From Ktedonobacterales bacterium (GTDB lineage Bacteria > Chloroflexota > Ktedonobacteria > Ktedonobacterales > DATBGS01), in assembly GCA_036557285.1 (NCBI GenBank), contig DATBHW010000003.1, forward strand, positions 173,598 through 237,597: DNA of 64,000 bases. Reading direction: 5' to 3'. The notes beneath the pieces were generated by a model. It was not told where the DNA came from and did not search any database. It was given only the letters and a program-made list of their open reading frames with translations. Positions 45,549 to 54,106 of this stretch are shown here, piece after piece (the stretch's first letter is position 1; each line of letters opens with the position of its first letter). A program made the position numbers and the translations under genes.

Positions 45549-45779
45549 CTAGGCGGCGGGCTGTTCTTTTTGAGGCGCTTTCGCGGTTGTTTCTATAGCC
45601 TCAAGAAGCTCTTTTGGCTCCTTTCTGAAGATTTCAACGAGCTTCCGACGATGAGCCGGGCTGGGCGCTCCTTGCCCATGCTCCCACTTCCATATGGTAT
45701 GCCTGCTTACCCCACATAATTGAGCGAGTTCTGTTTGTGAGAGCAACGCTTCTTCTCGCAAGCGTTTTAGTGTCGGCAT
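45549..45779 (-). CDS. Small XRE-family HTH regulator
   Basis: 76 aa. Single HTH: LKRLREEALLSQTELAQLCGVSRHTIWKWEHGQGAPSPAHRRKL cut at its ends here, the standard Cro/C1 pattern, then a short charged tail. ATG 45779 with AAGGG about 11 nt upstream; an earlier in-frame start at 45803 is possible. Could be an antitoxin-like or phage-type regulator; no toxin gene is adjacent. Confidence 0.85.
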   Translation of the reverse strand: MPTLKRLREEALLSQTELAQLCGVSRHTIWKWEHGQGAPSPAHRRKLVEIFRKEPKELLEAIETTAKAPQKEQPAA

Positions 45780-45820
45780 GCTATGTAGACCCTTCAAGTA
45801 CACATCAATACGCTATCACA

Positions 45821-45849
45821 ATTGTAACAAGAGTGTGAGAGAATGTCAA
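45821..45849 (-). promoter_or_regulatory. Promoter of the small XRE regulator
   Basis: Minus strand TTGACA (45844-45849), 17-nt spacer, TACAAT (45821-45826). The palindrome ACAATTGT overlaps the -10 and may be a self-operator. Confidence 0.7.
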
Positions 45850-45950
45850 CCCTTTTTACCTGGGATACGGGCGCAGGTGGCTGGCGGCTGAAGGCCGCGC
45901 TTACGGCGGCCTGGGACGAAGACGCCGCCAGGGGTGGGGAGCCTGTACTT

Positions 45951-46125
45951 GTAGCGCCGCCTTCCAGGCGGCTCAACGCTGGCCTGCTGGTCCGCTGGCC
46001 TGGAGGGCGAACGCCACTGGTAGCGCCGCCTTCCAGGCGGCCACCGCTGGCCTGTTGGTCCGATGGCCTGGAGGGCGAACGCTCGCCAGGGCGCAGCGTT
46101 GCGCCGCCAGGGACGGCGGCGGTAC
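45951..46125. repeat. Two type A repeat cores in tandem
   Basis: First arm GTAGCGCCGCC at 45951, second unit from about 46018, closing GGCGGCGGTAC at 46125. Part of an 826-nt gene-free stretch (45780-46605) made of repeats plus the small XRE promoter. Confidence 0.7.
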
Positions 46126-46199
46126 ACGCGGGTGGCGCTGCGGGGCGGGGCGTCCTGCCTCGCCCCTCAGTGTGGCCGGATGAAATAATAAACCATCAT

Positions 46200-46407
46200 G
46201 GTTCCACCAATTATCGGGGGCCACTTGTAGCGCCGCCTTCCAGGCGGCTCAACGCTGGCCTGTTGGTCCGTTGGCCTGGAGAGCGAACGCCGCCTGTACC
46301 GCCGCCGTCCCTGGCGGCGAACCGTTGGGCTATCGAGACGGCGCGCTCCAGGGGGCAGCGTGCGCGCTCGCGCAGCGGTGGCCGCCTGGAAGGCGGCGCT
46401 ACAAGTA
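46200..46407. mobile_element. Type A element, left end intact, right end lost
   Basis: GGTTCCACC at 46200 with arms GTAGCGCCGCC; closing GGCGGCGCTAC near 46402. No GAACC end is found before the restriction-modification gene. Only TATACT (46555-46560) near the next gene resembles a promoter element. Confidence 0.65.
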
Positions 46408-46605
46408 CAGACGCCGCGCCTGGGGACGGGGAGCCTGTGCAGACAGGCTTGGTGGCGCAGCCTCCAGGCGCGGTTTTAACCGCCTGCGGGGTGGGGCCGC
46501 CGTAGGCGCGGGTGTAACCGTCTGCCCCCTGGCCTTGCCGCGCAACCTCTGGTATACTGTAAAGAAGCGAGATGCAATCATCAGCGACAGGAGGGGGCGC
46601 AGGTC

Positions 46606-49600
46606 ATGAAGATCACCGCACAACACAAGGCCATTCTCGATTACGAGCGCACACTGGAAGGGTTTCGCAGCCAGGGCATCACCCACGAGCAAGGGCTGCG
46701 CCCCGCGTTCCAACACCTGCTGCTGACATTGGGCCGCGAAGTCGGCTGGACGATCTTTGTCGAGCAGAAGCTCGCCGCCAGTGGCAAGCGTCCCGACGCC
46801 ACCCTGCGCGACGGCTTCTTTGATCGCGGCTATTGGGAAGCCAAGGACACCAGAGACGACCTCAACACCGAGATTCGCAAGAAGCTCAACAACGACGGCT
46901 ACCCCTCGTTCAACATCATCTTCGAGGATACCCGCCAGATCGTCCTCTACCAGAACGGCCAGGAGAAAGACCGCTGCCAGATGCGTGACCGCTCGCGTCT
47001 GGCCCAGGTGTTGGAACTGTTTTTCACCTACAGCGAGCCGCCCATCGAAGAGTTTCATCTGGCGGTGCGTGAGTTCAAGGAGCGCATCCCCGATCTGGCG
47101 CAACGCCTGCTGGAGCGCATCCGCGAAGAACGCGCCGCCAACCGCGCCTTTGTCGCCGCCTTCGAGCAGTTCCACGCCCTCTGCCAGCAGGCCATCAATC
47201 CGCAGATCAGCCTGGCCGCCATCGAAGAGATGCTCGTCCAGCACCTGCTGACCGAACGACTCTTCCGCACCGTCTTCGATAACCCTGACTTCATCACCCA
47301 TAATGTGATCGCCATCGAGATCGAGAAGGTCATCACCGCCCTGACCAGCCGCAGCTTCAACCGCAACGTGTTCCTCAAGGGGCTGGACAAGTTCTATACG
47401 GCCATCGAGACAGCAGCCAGGGACATCACCGACTGGTCCGAAAAACAGGCGTTCATGAACATCGTCTACGAACGCTTCTTCCAGGGCTTTGCCGTCAAAC
47501 AGGCCGATACCTATGGCATCGTCTATACCCCCCAGCAGATCGTGGACTTCATGGTCGCCAGCGTGGACGACGTGCTGCGCCGCGAGTTCGGCAAAGACCT
47601 CAGCGCCGAGGGCGTCCAGATTCTGGACCCGGCCACCGGCACCGGCAGCTATATCGTCAACATCCTGCGCCGCGTCTCTGGCGCGGCCCTGGAGCGCAAA
47701 TACCGCCGCGAACTCTTCGCCAACGAGATCATGCTGCTGCCCTATTACATCGCTTCGCTCAACATCGAGCGCGCCTATTACGACCGCACCGGCCACTACC
47801 TGCCCTTCGAGGGCATCTGCTTTGCCGACACGCTCGACCTGGCCGCCGAACGCCACCAACTGAGCCTCTTCAGCGAAGCCAACACCGACCGCATCGAACG
47901 CGAAAGCCAGGCCGAAATCACCGTCATCATCGGCAACCCGCCCTATAACGTCGGCCAGGTCAACGAGAACGACAACAACAAGAACCGGCAGTATAAGCAA
48001 GTGGATGGCCGCGTGCGCGACACCTACGCCGCCGCCTCAAAAGCCACCAACAAAAACGCGCTCTCGGATGTCTATGTCAAGTTCTTCCGCTGGGCCACTG
48101 ATCGGCTAGGGGACCGTGATGGCATCGTTTGCTTCGTCAGCAACAATAGTTTTCTCAGTGGCATTGCTTTCGATGGCTTTCGCAAGCACCTTTTGCAAGA
48201 GTTCACTCAAATCTACCACTTTGACTTCAAGGGTAATGCCCGCACATCTGGCGAGCGGAGAAGGGCCGAAGGTGGCAATATCTTTGACGATAAGATTCGC
48301 GTAGGAGTTGGTATCACCATTCTGGTGCGCTCACGCCAACAAAGTAAGAAGAAGGTCTGGTATCACAGCGTTGGTGATTTCTGGCCTGCCGCGCGTAAAC
48401 GTGAATATTTGCACTCATTCAGAAACCTGAGCGAAGTTTCCTGGCAGCCCCTCATCATTGATGCGCAACACAACTGGCTCGTAACTGATCTTGCGCCAGA
48501 GTTTACCGACTTCTTACCGATAGGGTCACAAGAAGCTAAGTCCGAGCGCGCGCTTGATGTAGAAGCGATCTTCAAGAACTATGGACGTGGTGTGGCAACA
48601 AGCCGCGATGATTGGGCCTATGACTATAACCGCGATGCGCTTATCAAGAAGATCAAGCGCATGATCGAAACCTATAACACAGAACTAGACAGATGGAAGC
48701 GGCGCGAAAATAAAGCTCTATCGGTTGATGACTTCGTGACCTACGATGATACCAGGATCAAATGGAGTCGTGATCTGAAGCTTGATATTCAACGCGGCCA
48801 CTATGCAGCGTTTGCTGATACAAAGATACGTCTTGCCCTTTATCGCCCGTTCTGCAAGCAATGGCTCTTCTTTGATCGCATTCTGAACGAGGAAGTCTAT
48901 CAACTTCCTCAATTCTTTCCCACTCCTGCCAGCGAAGCAGAGAACAACGTTATTTGTGTCAGTGGGATTGGCAGTAACAAGCCATTTCAAGCCCTGATGA
49001 CTAACATTATCCCATGTCTCGATCTCCTAGAAAAGACCCAGTGCTTCCCATACTACACCTATGCCGAGGATGGCAGCAGCCGCCGGGAGAACATCACCGA
49101 TTGGGCGCTGAAGCAGTTCCAGGCGCAGTATGGCAACGAAGTCGGCAAGCGCGACATCTTCCACTACGTCTACGCCCTGCTGCATCATCCCCAGTACCGC
49201 CAGCGTTACGCCGAAAACCTCAAGCGCGAACTGCCGCGCATCCCGCTGCTGCCGGAGCGCGCCGCCTTCGACGCGCTTGTCCAGACGGGCGCGGCGCTGG
49301 CCCATCTGAGCCTGCATTACGAGCAGGCCGAACCCTCTCCCCTGCCACTCAAAGAAACCCCTGGCGAGCGTTTCACCTACACCGTCAAAAAGATGCGCCT
49401 CGCCCCCGACCGGCAGAGCGTCATCGTCAACGACGCGATCACTCTGGCAGGCATCCCGCCCGCATGCTTCGACTATCGGCTGGGCAATCGTTCCGCCCTG
49501 GAATGGGTCATTGACCAGTATCAGGTCAGCACCGACCCGCGCAGCGGCATCACCAGCGACCCCAACCGCGCCGACGAACCGGACTACATCGTCAACCTGC

Positions 49601-49686
49601 TCAGGCGCGTCGTCACCGTCAGCCTGGCAACCGTCAAGATCGTGGCCGCCCTGCCCGACTTGCCGGACCTGCGGGCGGGGCCGTAG
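46606..49686 (+). CDS. Single-chain type ISP-like restriction-modification enzyme without helicase
   Basis: 1026 aa. N-terminal PD-(D/E)XK nuclease (about 20-110: FVEQKL, then RPDATL...GYWEAKD giving D and ExK), a coupler region (about 280-320, FMNIVYERFFQGFAVKQADTYGIVYTPQQIVDFMV shortened), gamma methylase motif I LDPATGTGSYIV near 345 and motif IV IGNPPYN near 445, then a target-recognition half. Type ISP enzymes such as LlaBIII are about 1570 aa with an SF2 helicase, which is missing here, so a type IIG/IIL-like mode is more likely. Residues about 500-810 are encoded by clearly AT-richer DNA than either flank, suggesting exchange of the specificity domain. Confidence 0.82.
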   Translation: MKITAQHKAILDYERTLEGFRSQGITHEQGLRPAFQHLLLTLGREVGWTIFVEQKLAASGKRPDATLRDGFFDRGYWEAKDTRDDLNTEIRKKLNNDGYPSFNIIFEDTRQIVLYQNGQEKDRCQMRDRSRLAQVLELFFTYSEPPIEEFHLAVREFKERIPDLAQRLLERIREERAANRAFVAAFEQFHALCQQAINPQISLAAIEEMLVQHLLTERLFRTVFDNPDFITHNVIAIEIEKVITALTSRSFNRNVFLKGLDKFYTAIETAARDITDWSEKQAFMNIVYERFFQGFAVKQADTYGIVYTPQQIVDFMVASVDDVLRREFGKDLSAEGVQILDPATGTGSYIVNILRRVSGAALERKYRRELFANEIMLLPYYIASLNIERAYYDRTGHYLPFEGICFADTLDLAAERHQLSLFSEANTDRIERESQAEITVIIGNPPYNVGQVNENDNNKNRQYKQVDGRVRDTYAAASKATNKNALSDVYVKFFRWATDRLGDRDGIVCFVSNNSFLSGIAFDGFRKHLLQEFTQIYHFDFKGNARTSGERRRAEGGNIFDDKIRVGVGITILVRSRQQSKKKVWYHSVGDFWPAARKREYLHSFRNLSEVSWQPLIIDAQHNWLVTDLAPEFTDFLPIGSQEAKSERALDVEAIFKNYGRGVATSRDDWAYDYNRDALIKKIKRMIETYNTELDRWKRRENKALSVDDFVTYDDTRIKWSRDLKLDIQRGHYAAFADTKIRLALYRPFCKQWLFFDRILNEEVYQLPQFFPTPASEAENNVICVSGIGSNKPFQALMTNIIPCLDLLEKTQCFPYYTYAEDGSSRRENITDWALKQFQAQYGNEVGKRDIFHYVYALLHHPQYRQRYAENLKRELPRIPLLPERAAFDALVQTGAALAHLSLHYEQAEPSPLPLKETPGERFTYTVKKMRLAPDRQSVIVNDAITLAGIPPACFDYRLGNRSALEWVIDQYQVSTDPRSGITSDPNRADEPDYIVNLLRRVVTVSLATVKIVAALPDLPDLRAGP

Positions 49687-49787
49687 CGCCAGCGTCCCCG
49701 CTGGCCGGGGTGGGGCTGTACCGCCAGCGTCCCCGCTGGCCGGGGCGGGGTTGTACCGCCGCCGTCCCCGCTGGCCGGGGTGGGGCA
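49683..49787. repeat. Three tandem 35-bp repeats
   Basis: Units 49683-49717, 49718-49752 and 49753-49787, each GTA(G/C)CGCC(A/G)(G/C)CGTCCCC then GCTGGCCGGGG. They share the GTAGCGCC start with the type A family and begin within the stop codon of the restriction-modification gene. Confidence 0.8.
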
Positions 49788-49809
49788 ATCGCCGGCTTGT
49801 GCGGGATTC

Positions 49810-50613
49810 TCAGCGCGCCTGCCCCTTCGCCAGCGCATCCGCCACCTTCAAGAACACGTACAGATTGGGGATGCTGTCTACCTTGCCATAGGGCGTCCCT
49901 TTGCGCTGGCCGCGCCGCTGAATCGTCACCCACCCCGAACCGATGCTCACCTGCGGCGCTTCGCTCCAGGGAATCACCTCTTTGGGGGTTGCCAGCCCCT
50001 GCCAATTGATGCTGAACCGGCCAAAGGGCAGCGTCTGGCCCGCGCGGACCGCCGCGAGCGCCTGTGGAGTCAGCCGACTCGTCACCTCGCTCTGAATGCG
50101 GTCGCCCAACTGGTTCACATTGCGAAACACATTGGTCAGGACCATCTGGACGCCATCGGCCCGCTGAACAGTGTACTTGTATGAGGTACCGGCATAGACG
50201 CCATTGCGATAGTAGCGAATGATCCGCTGCCAGACAAAGGCCACCTGATCCCAGCGACACGGGATCGCCTGGTTCCCCTTCAGGAACACCCAGCCATCCG
50301 TATAGACATAGATGCGCCAGGAGCCATGCAGCAGGGGATGCAGCGCGAGGTAATAGACGCCCCCCGCCAGGCAGAGGAGGACCAGGATCAGCATAAAGAT
50401 GATGGAATTGCCCGACGACTCGCCAGAGATCACCACCATCGCAAACACACCGCCCAGGAGCAGAGCAATAATCCCCAGGATGATATTCTGGCGCAAAGCG
50501 ACCCGATAGACCGCCACCGGCTGGCCCAGGCGATACAGTCCGGCATAGGAAAAGGCTTCCTGCGGGAACGCCGACTCAGAGGAAACACGCGCCTGCTGCG
50601 ACACGCCAAACAC
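49810..50613 (-). CDS. Hypothetical membrane protein
   Basis: 267 aa. Polar N-terminus, two close membrane helices (about 43-62 and 70-92: IILGIIALLLGGVFAMVVI and IIFMLILVLLCLAGGVYYLAL), then a beta-rich cytoplasmic part with WRIYVYTDGWVFLKGNQAIPCRWDQVAFVWQ shortened, reminiscent of PH-like or DUF6585 proteins. Function unknown. It ends beside the tandem 35-bp repeats. Confidence 0.7.
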   Translation of the reverse strand: MFGVSQQARVSSESAFPQEAFSYAGLYRLGQPVAVYRVALRQNIILGIIALLLGGVFAMVVISGESSGNSIIFMLILVLLCLAGGVYYLALHPLLHGSWRIYVYTDGWVFLKGNQAIPCRWDQVAFVWQRIIRYYRNGVYAGTSYKYTVQRADGVQMVLTNVFRNVNQLGDRIQSEVTSRLTPQALAAVRAGQTLPFGRFSINWQGLATPKEVIPWSEAPQVSIGSGWVTIQRRGQRKGTPYGKVDSIPNLYVFLKVADALAKGQAR

Positions 50614-50726
50614 CTCCTACCAGGGCAGATGCCCATTGGCTCGTGGATTGACACCTGATCAGGCGGCCACCAGCAGCCGCTCTCCACAGTCTAGCAGAAA
50701 GGAGGGGGCCTGTCTAGACGCCACTT

Positions 50727-51322
50727 GTAGCGCCGCCATCCTGGCGGCCACCGCCTCGCCAGCGCGCCCGCTGCCCTTCCAGGCGAACGCCACTTGTAGC
50801 GCCGCCATCTTGGCGGCCAACGCTAGCCTGCTGGTCCGCTGGCCTGGAGGGCGAACGCCGCCTGTACCGCCGCCGTCCCTGGCGGCGAACCGTTGGGCTA
50901 TCGAGACGGCGCGCTCCAGTGGGCAGCGTGCGCGCTCGCGCAGCGGTGGCCGCCTTCCAGGCGGCGCTACAAGTACAGACGCCGCGCCTATCGAGGCGGG
51001 GGGAGCCTGTGCAGACACGGGTGCGCGAGCGACCAACGGGAGCGAGCATGCCGAGGCATAGCCGAGGCAAGCACCCGTTGCCGGAGGCAGGCTTGGCGGC
51101 CACCGCCTCGCCAGCGCGCCCGCCCCCCTTCCAGGCGAACGCCACTTGTAGCGCCGCCATCCTGGCGGCCAACCGCTGCGCCAGCGCGCCCGCCCCCCTT
51201 CCAGGCGAACGCCACTTGTAGCGCCGCCAACTTGGCGGCCACCGCTGCGCCCTGGTGAGCGTTCGCCTTCCAGACCAACGGACCAGCAGGCCAGCGTCCA
51301 GCCGCCAGGATGGCGGCGCTAC
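50727..51322. repeat. Repeat hot spot: at least five type A cores with a nested type B repeat
   Basis: Alternating arms GTAGCGCCGCC and GGCGGCGCTAC recur about every 60-130 bp; a type B repeat lies about 51017-51090. The whole gap 50614-51516 is repeat DNA; the open frames in it are repeat translations, not genes. Confidence 0.8.
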
Positions 51323-51516
51323 AAGTGGCGTTTGCCCGCCGGGCGCGGCCTTCAGCCGCCAGAAAGGTGGGGGCCGTCTAGATGTGGGCAGCGCAAAAAA
51401 CTGCGGCGCATCTGGCAAGCCGCGCCAGCGCGCCGCAGCAGAAATGCGGCGCGCGGCAACCAGCGCCGCGCGCCACAGGAGGCCAGCGCCCCCCTGGAAG
51501 GGCAGGGTTCGCTGGC

Positions 51517-51810
51517 TTATCGGAGAAACCGGCGATCCGACACCGGGCGACGGAACACCAGGCTATAGAGCAGCGCCAGAACCGCAGCGGCAATAATCGA
51601 ACTGATGATCGGCACGCCCGACAGCACCGGCTCCCCAACAATGTGGAAGTGGAAGACGCCCACGATCAGAAAAATAGCCAGCCAGCCCAGCAGCACCGCG
51701 CCGATAATTCCGGCGGGTCCGCGCCGTCCGGCGATCAGTTCCCCGATCAGGCCGACCACCGCAGCAATAATCGCCCAGATCAGCAGTTGGACAAGGGTCA
51801 CAGTCATCAT
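51517..51810 (-). CDS. GlsB/YeaQ/YmgE-family small membrane protein
   Basis: 97 aa. Family pattern IWAIIAAVVGLIGELIAGRRGPAGIIGAVLLGWLAIFL shortened at both ends, with the conserved Gly-rich GxIGxLIAG...G..GxIGAxLLG core; three hydrophobic segments. Associated with general stress in several bacteria; function unknown. AAAGGAG lies 4-7 nt before the ATG pair at 51810/51807. A long upstream in-frame stretch is repeat DNA and is not coding. Confidence 0.85.
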   Translation of the reverse strand: MMTVTLVQLLIWAIIAAVVGLIGELIAGRRGPAGIIGAVLLGWLAIFLIVGVFHFHIVGEPVLSGVPIISSIIAAAVLALLYSLVFRRPVSDRRFLR

Positions 51811-51956
51811 GCGCTCCTTTCGCGCCAGGGCGCTCCTGAAGCCACCGCGCTTGCAGCCGCGCGCCCGGCGGCTTCGAGCGTCTCCAGTACACAAAGCATC
51901 CTGCTTTGTTAAGAAGCACGCCTGATGCCAATGTGCACAGAGAGTGCCAGCCACTC

Positions 51957-52245
51957 GTACCGCCGCCGTCCCGGCGGCAAGGGGGGGCTGTGGGGGCGTG
52001 TACCGCCGCCGTCCCTGGCGGCCAACCGCTGCGCCAGCGCACACGCCGCCCTTGAGTGGGAACGTTCCGGCAGGCCAACGTTGAGCCGCCAGGATGGCGG
52101 CGCTACAAGTGGCGTTCGCCCCCAGGCCACCGGACCGGCAGGCTAACGTTGAGCCGCCTGGAAGGGACGCGCGAGCGACCAACGGGAGCGAGAGGACGGG
52201 GCAACAGCCGAGGCAAGCGGCCCTTCCCGAAGGGGGCGGCGCTAC
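51957..52245. repeat. Type A cores with nested type B repeat
   Basis: Arms from GTACCGCCGCC (51957) to GGCGGCGCTAC (52245); type B repeat at 52161-52234. Accounts for most of the gap 51811-52291. Confidence 0.75.
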
Positions 52246-52291
52246 AAGTAATACGCCGCGCCTGCGGTGGGGCATCCCTGTAGGCGCGGTT

Positions 52292-52426
52292 TTAACTGCC
52301 AGTGGCGCCTTTCGGCTCCACCGGATGGAGCGCGCGCCAGGCGTCATAGCCGCCCTTGAGCGACGACGCCTCGAAGCCGAGGGAGCGTAACTGTCGCGCC
52401 GCACGGGCGCTCGTCGCCTCGTCCCT
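52292..52426 (-). other. In-frame continuation of the rhodanese domain after UGA
   Basis: After the UGA at 52427-52429 the same frame stays open for 44 codons to TAA and encodes RDEATSARAARQLRSLGF then ASSLKGGYDAWRALHP, which is exactly the missing second half of the rhodanese fold. So either the UGA is read through (selenocysteine is one option) or the gene has one nonsense mutation. A 5-bp stem with 5-nt loop (GCGCC-CGUGC-GGCGC) starts 17 nt after the UGA. Confidence 0.7.
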
Positions 52427-53878
52427 TCAGGTACAGTAGGCCACGACAGGGCGGCCAGGCGTGTGCTGTGCTGCCCAATCGCCCACGTGGTCGGGCAGCA
52501 CGCGCACGCTGCCGGGAATCTGCCCGCTGGCCCCCTCATACGAAGCGCGAGCGCGCACGTCCAGCACAAGAGGCGGCTCTGGTCCGGCCAGTTGGTTCGC
52601 CAGTGCCTCCGGCGTCAGGCGCGGCGCATCGCTGGCCTCCTCCTCGAAAAGACCCGCCGTCGTCCCCACGCGCTCCTCCGGCATCGTCGAGACAGCCCGC
52701 GCCACATGCCGCGCATACCAGGCAGAAAAGGGCGTAGCGGTCACGCCATGCGCGATAACCGACACCAGCGCCACCATGCCGACAATCGCCAGCAGCAGTT
52801 CGCTGCCCGGCAGGTCAGCTTCCACCACCAGCAAAGCCAGCAAGAGCGCGCTCAGGCCGCGCGGCCCAAACCAGCCGATAAACGCGCGCGCCGCCAGACT
52901 CATTTTGGCTCGGCGCAGCACCAGACCCACCGCCAGCGGGCGAACTACCAGAATGACCAGACCCGCCAGCGCCAGCGACGGGACCAACAGCGCGAGAGGC
53001 AGCAGCGACGAAAGCACAACGCCAAAAAGAATGAAGGCCAGCAGCATCGCCATCTCGGCGGTCACTTCGCCATAATCCATGAAACAATCGCACAGCGTCA
53101 CGTCAAAGATCGTCACCGCCAGCCCCGCGAAGAATGCCGCCAGGAAGCCATCGCCGCCCACCGCCTGCGCCGCGACATACGACGCCAGCACCAGCCCCAG
53201 CCCATAGAGCGCCTGATACTCGCGGGGGACGCTCTGGCGCGCGTCAATCTTACCCATCAGCCAAGCGCCGATGCCGCCAAGCGCCAGCCCCACCAGTGGG
53301 CTAAGCAGCAGCAGTTCCGCCAGGAAGACCGCCCAATCCAGCGCGCTTCTGCTGGCCGCCTCAAGGACAGCGATCAACACCAGCACTAGCGGCAGCACCA
53401 CGATGTCATTCATCCCCGCTTCCACCTTCAGCGTCTGGCGCACCGAGCGCGGAATCTGCTCATTGCTCACCACATCGCGCATCACCACCGGGTCGGTGGT
53501 TGCCAGGACAGCCCCCAGCAGCAGCGACGGCGCGAGCGCAACCCCAAAGAGGAAGTGCGCCGCCACAGCGATCCCCGCCACCGTCAGCAGCGTCACCGGC
53601 CCCAGTGCCAGCAGCGGGACGCGCCAGTCGCGGCGCAGTTCGCCCACGTCCAGGTTCGCCGCGTCCAGAAACAGGACCAGCGCCAGGCTGACCGTCGCCA
53701 CCGACACCAGCGCCGGGCTGTGCGCGTCCAGGCTCACCACGCCCAGCGCGCCCCCGCCCAGCAGCAGCCCCAGCCCGAAAAACAGCATCGGAAACGACAG
53801 CGGGCCGCGTTTCACCAGCCCGGCCACCAGAGCCGAAACCGTCAGCACAACGGCAAGCAGGGTGAACCACAGGATCAT
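52427..53878 (-). CDS. Cation/proton antiporter with C-terminal rhodanese domain (cut by UGA)
   Basis: 483 aa to the UGA, 528 codons to the following TAA. Twelve or so membrane helices of the CPA1 Na+/H+ exchanger type; ATTDPVVMRDVV carries the TDP signature of this family, and a conserved acidic region follows (KVEAGMNDIVVLPLVLVL). From about residue 425 a rhodanese domain begins (LVLDVRARASYEGASGQIPGSVRVL) and reaches VVAYCT, where the frame meets UGA in place of the second Cys of the usual YCxC loop. ATG 53878 has AAAGGAG 8 nt upstream. In-frame codons further upstream are not coding. Confidence 0.85.
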   Translation of the reverse strand: MILWFTLLAVVLTVSALVAGLVKRGPLSFPMLFFGLGLLLGGGALGVVSLDAHSPALVSVATVSLALVLFLDAANLDVGELRRDWRVPLLALGPVTLLTVAGIAVAAHFLFGVALAPSLLLGAVLATTDPVVMRDVVSNEQIPRSVRQTLKVEAGMNDIVVLPLVLVLIAVLEAASRSALDWAVFLAELLLLSPLVGLALGGIGAWLMGKIDARQSVPREYQALYGLGLVLASYVAAQAVGGDGFLAAFFAGLAVTIFDVTLCDCFMDYGEVTAEMAMLLAFILFGVVLSSLLPLALLVPSLALAGLVILVVRPLAVGLVLRRAKMSLAARAFIGWFGPRGLSALLLALLVVEADLPGSELLLAIVGMVALVSVIAHGVTATPFSAWYARHVARAVSTMPEERVGTTAGLFEEEASDAPRLTPEALANQLAGPEPPLVLDVRARASYEGASGQIPGSVRVLPDHVGDWAAQHTPGRPVVAYCT

Positions 53879-54106
53879 CAGGCGCTCCTTTGCTAGCTCC
53901 AGCGAGAAAGGCTGTCGTCTCCGAAAGCAGCAGAATGTATGCCTTGTTGAGTGGTTTATAGCAAACAGATCACGCCATTGGCAAGAGCCACGCCCCGTGA
54001 AGGCGTATCCCCTGGTGGCCTGGATTGTGCAGAGTCTGGGCAGACAGCAAACGCCGTCGCCACATGAAAGATACTGTTCACTGGCACAACTGGAAAGGAA
54101 CTGGAA

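Noticed and set aside
46399..48000. Long minus-strand frame opposite the restriction-modification gene
   Set aside because: It mirrors the plus-strand gene's codon pattern in GC-rich DNA; no start signal or known domain.
50636..52569. Long open frames through the repeat hot spot
   Set aside because: Their translations are Arg/Pro/Ala-rich readings of the repeats in several frames; no ribosome sites or family features.
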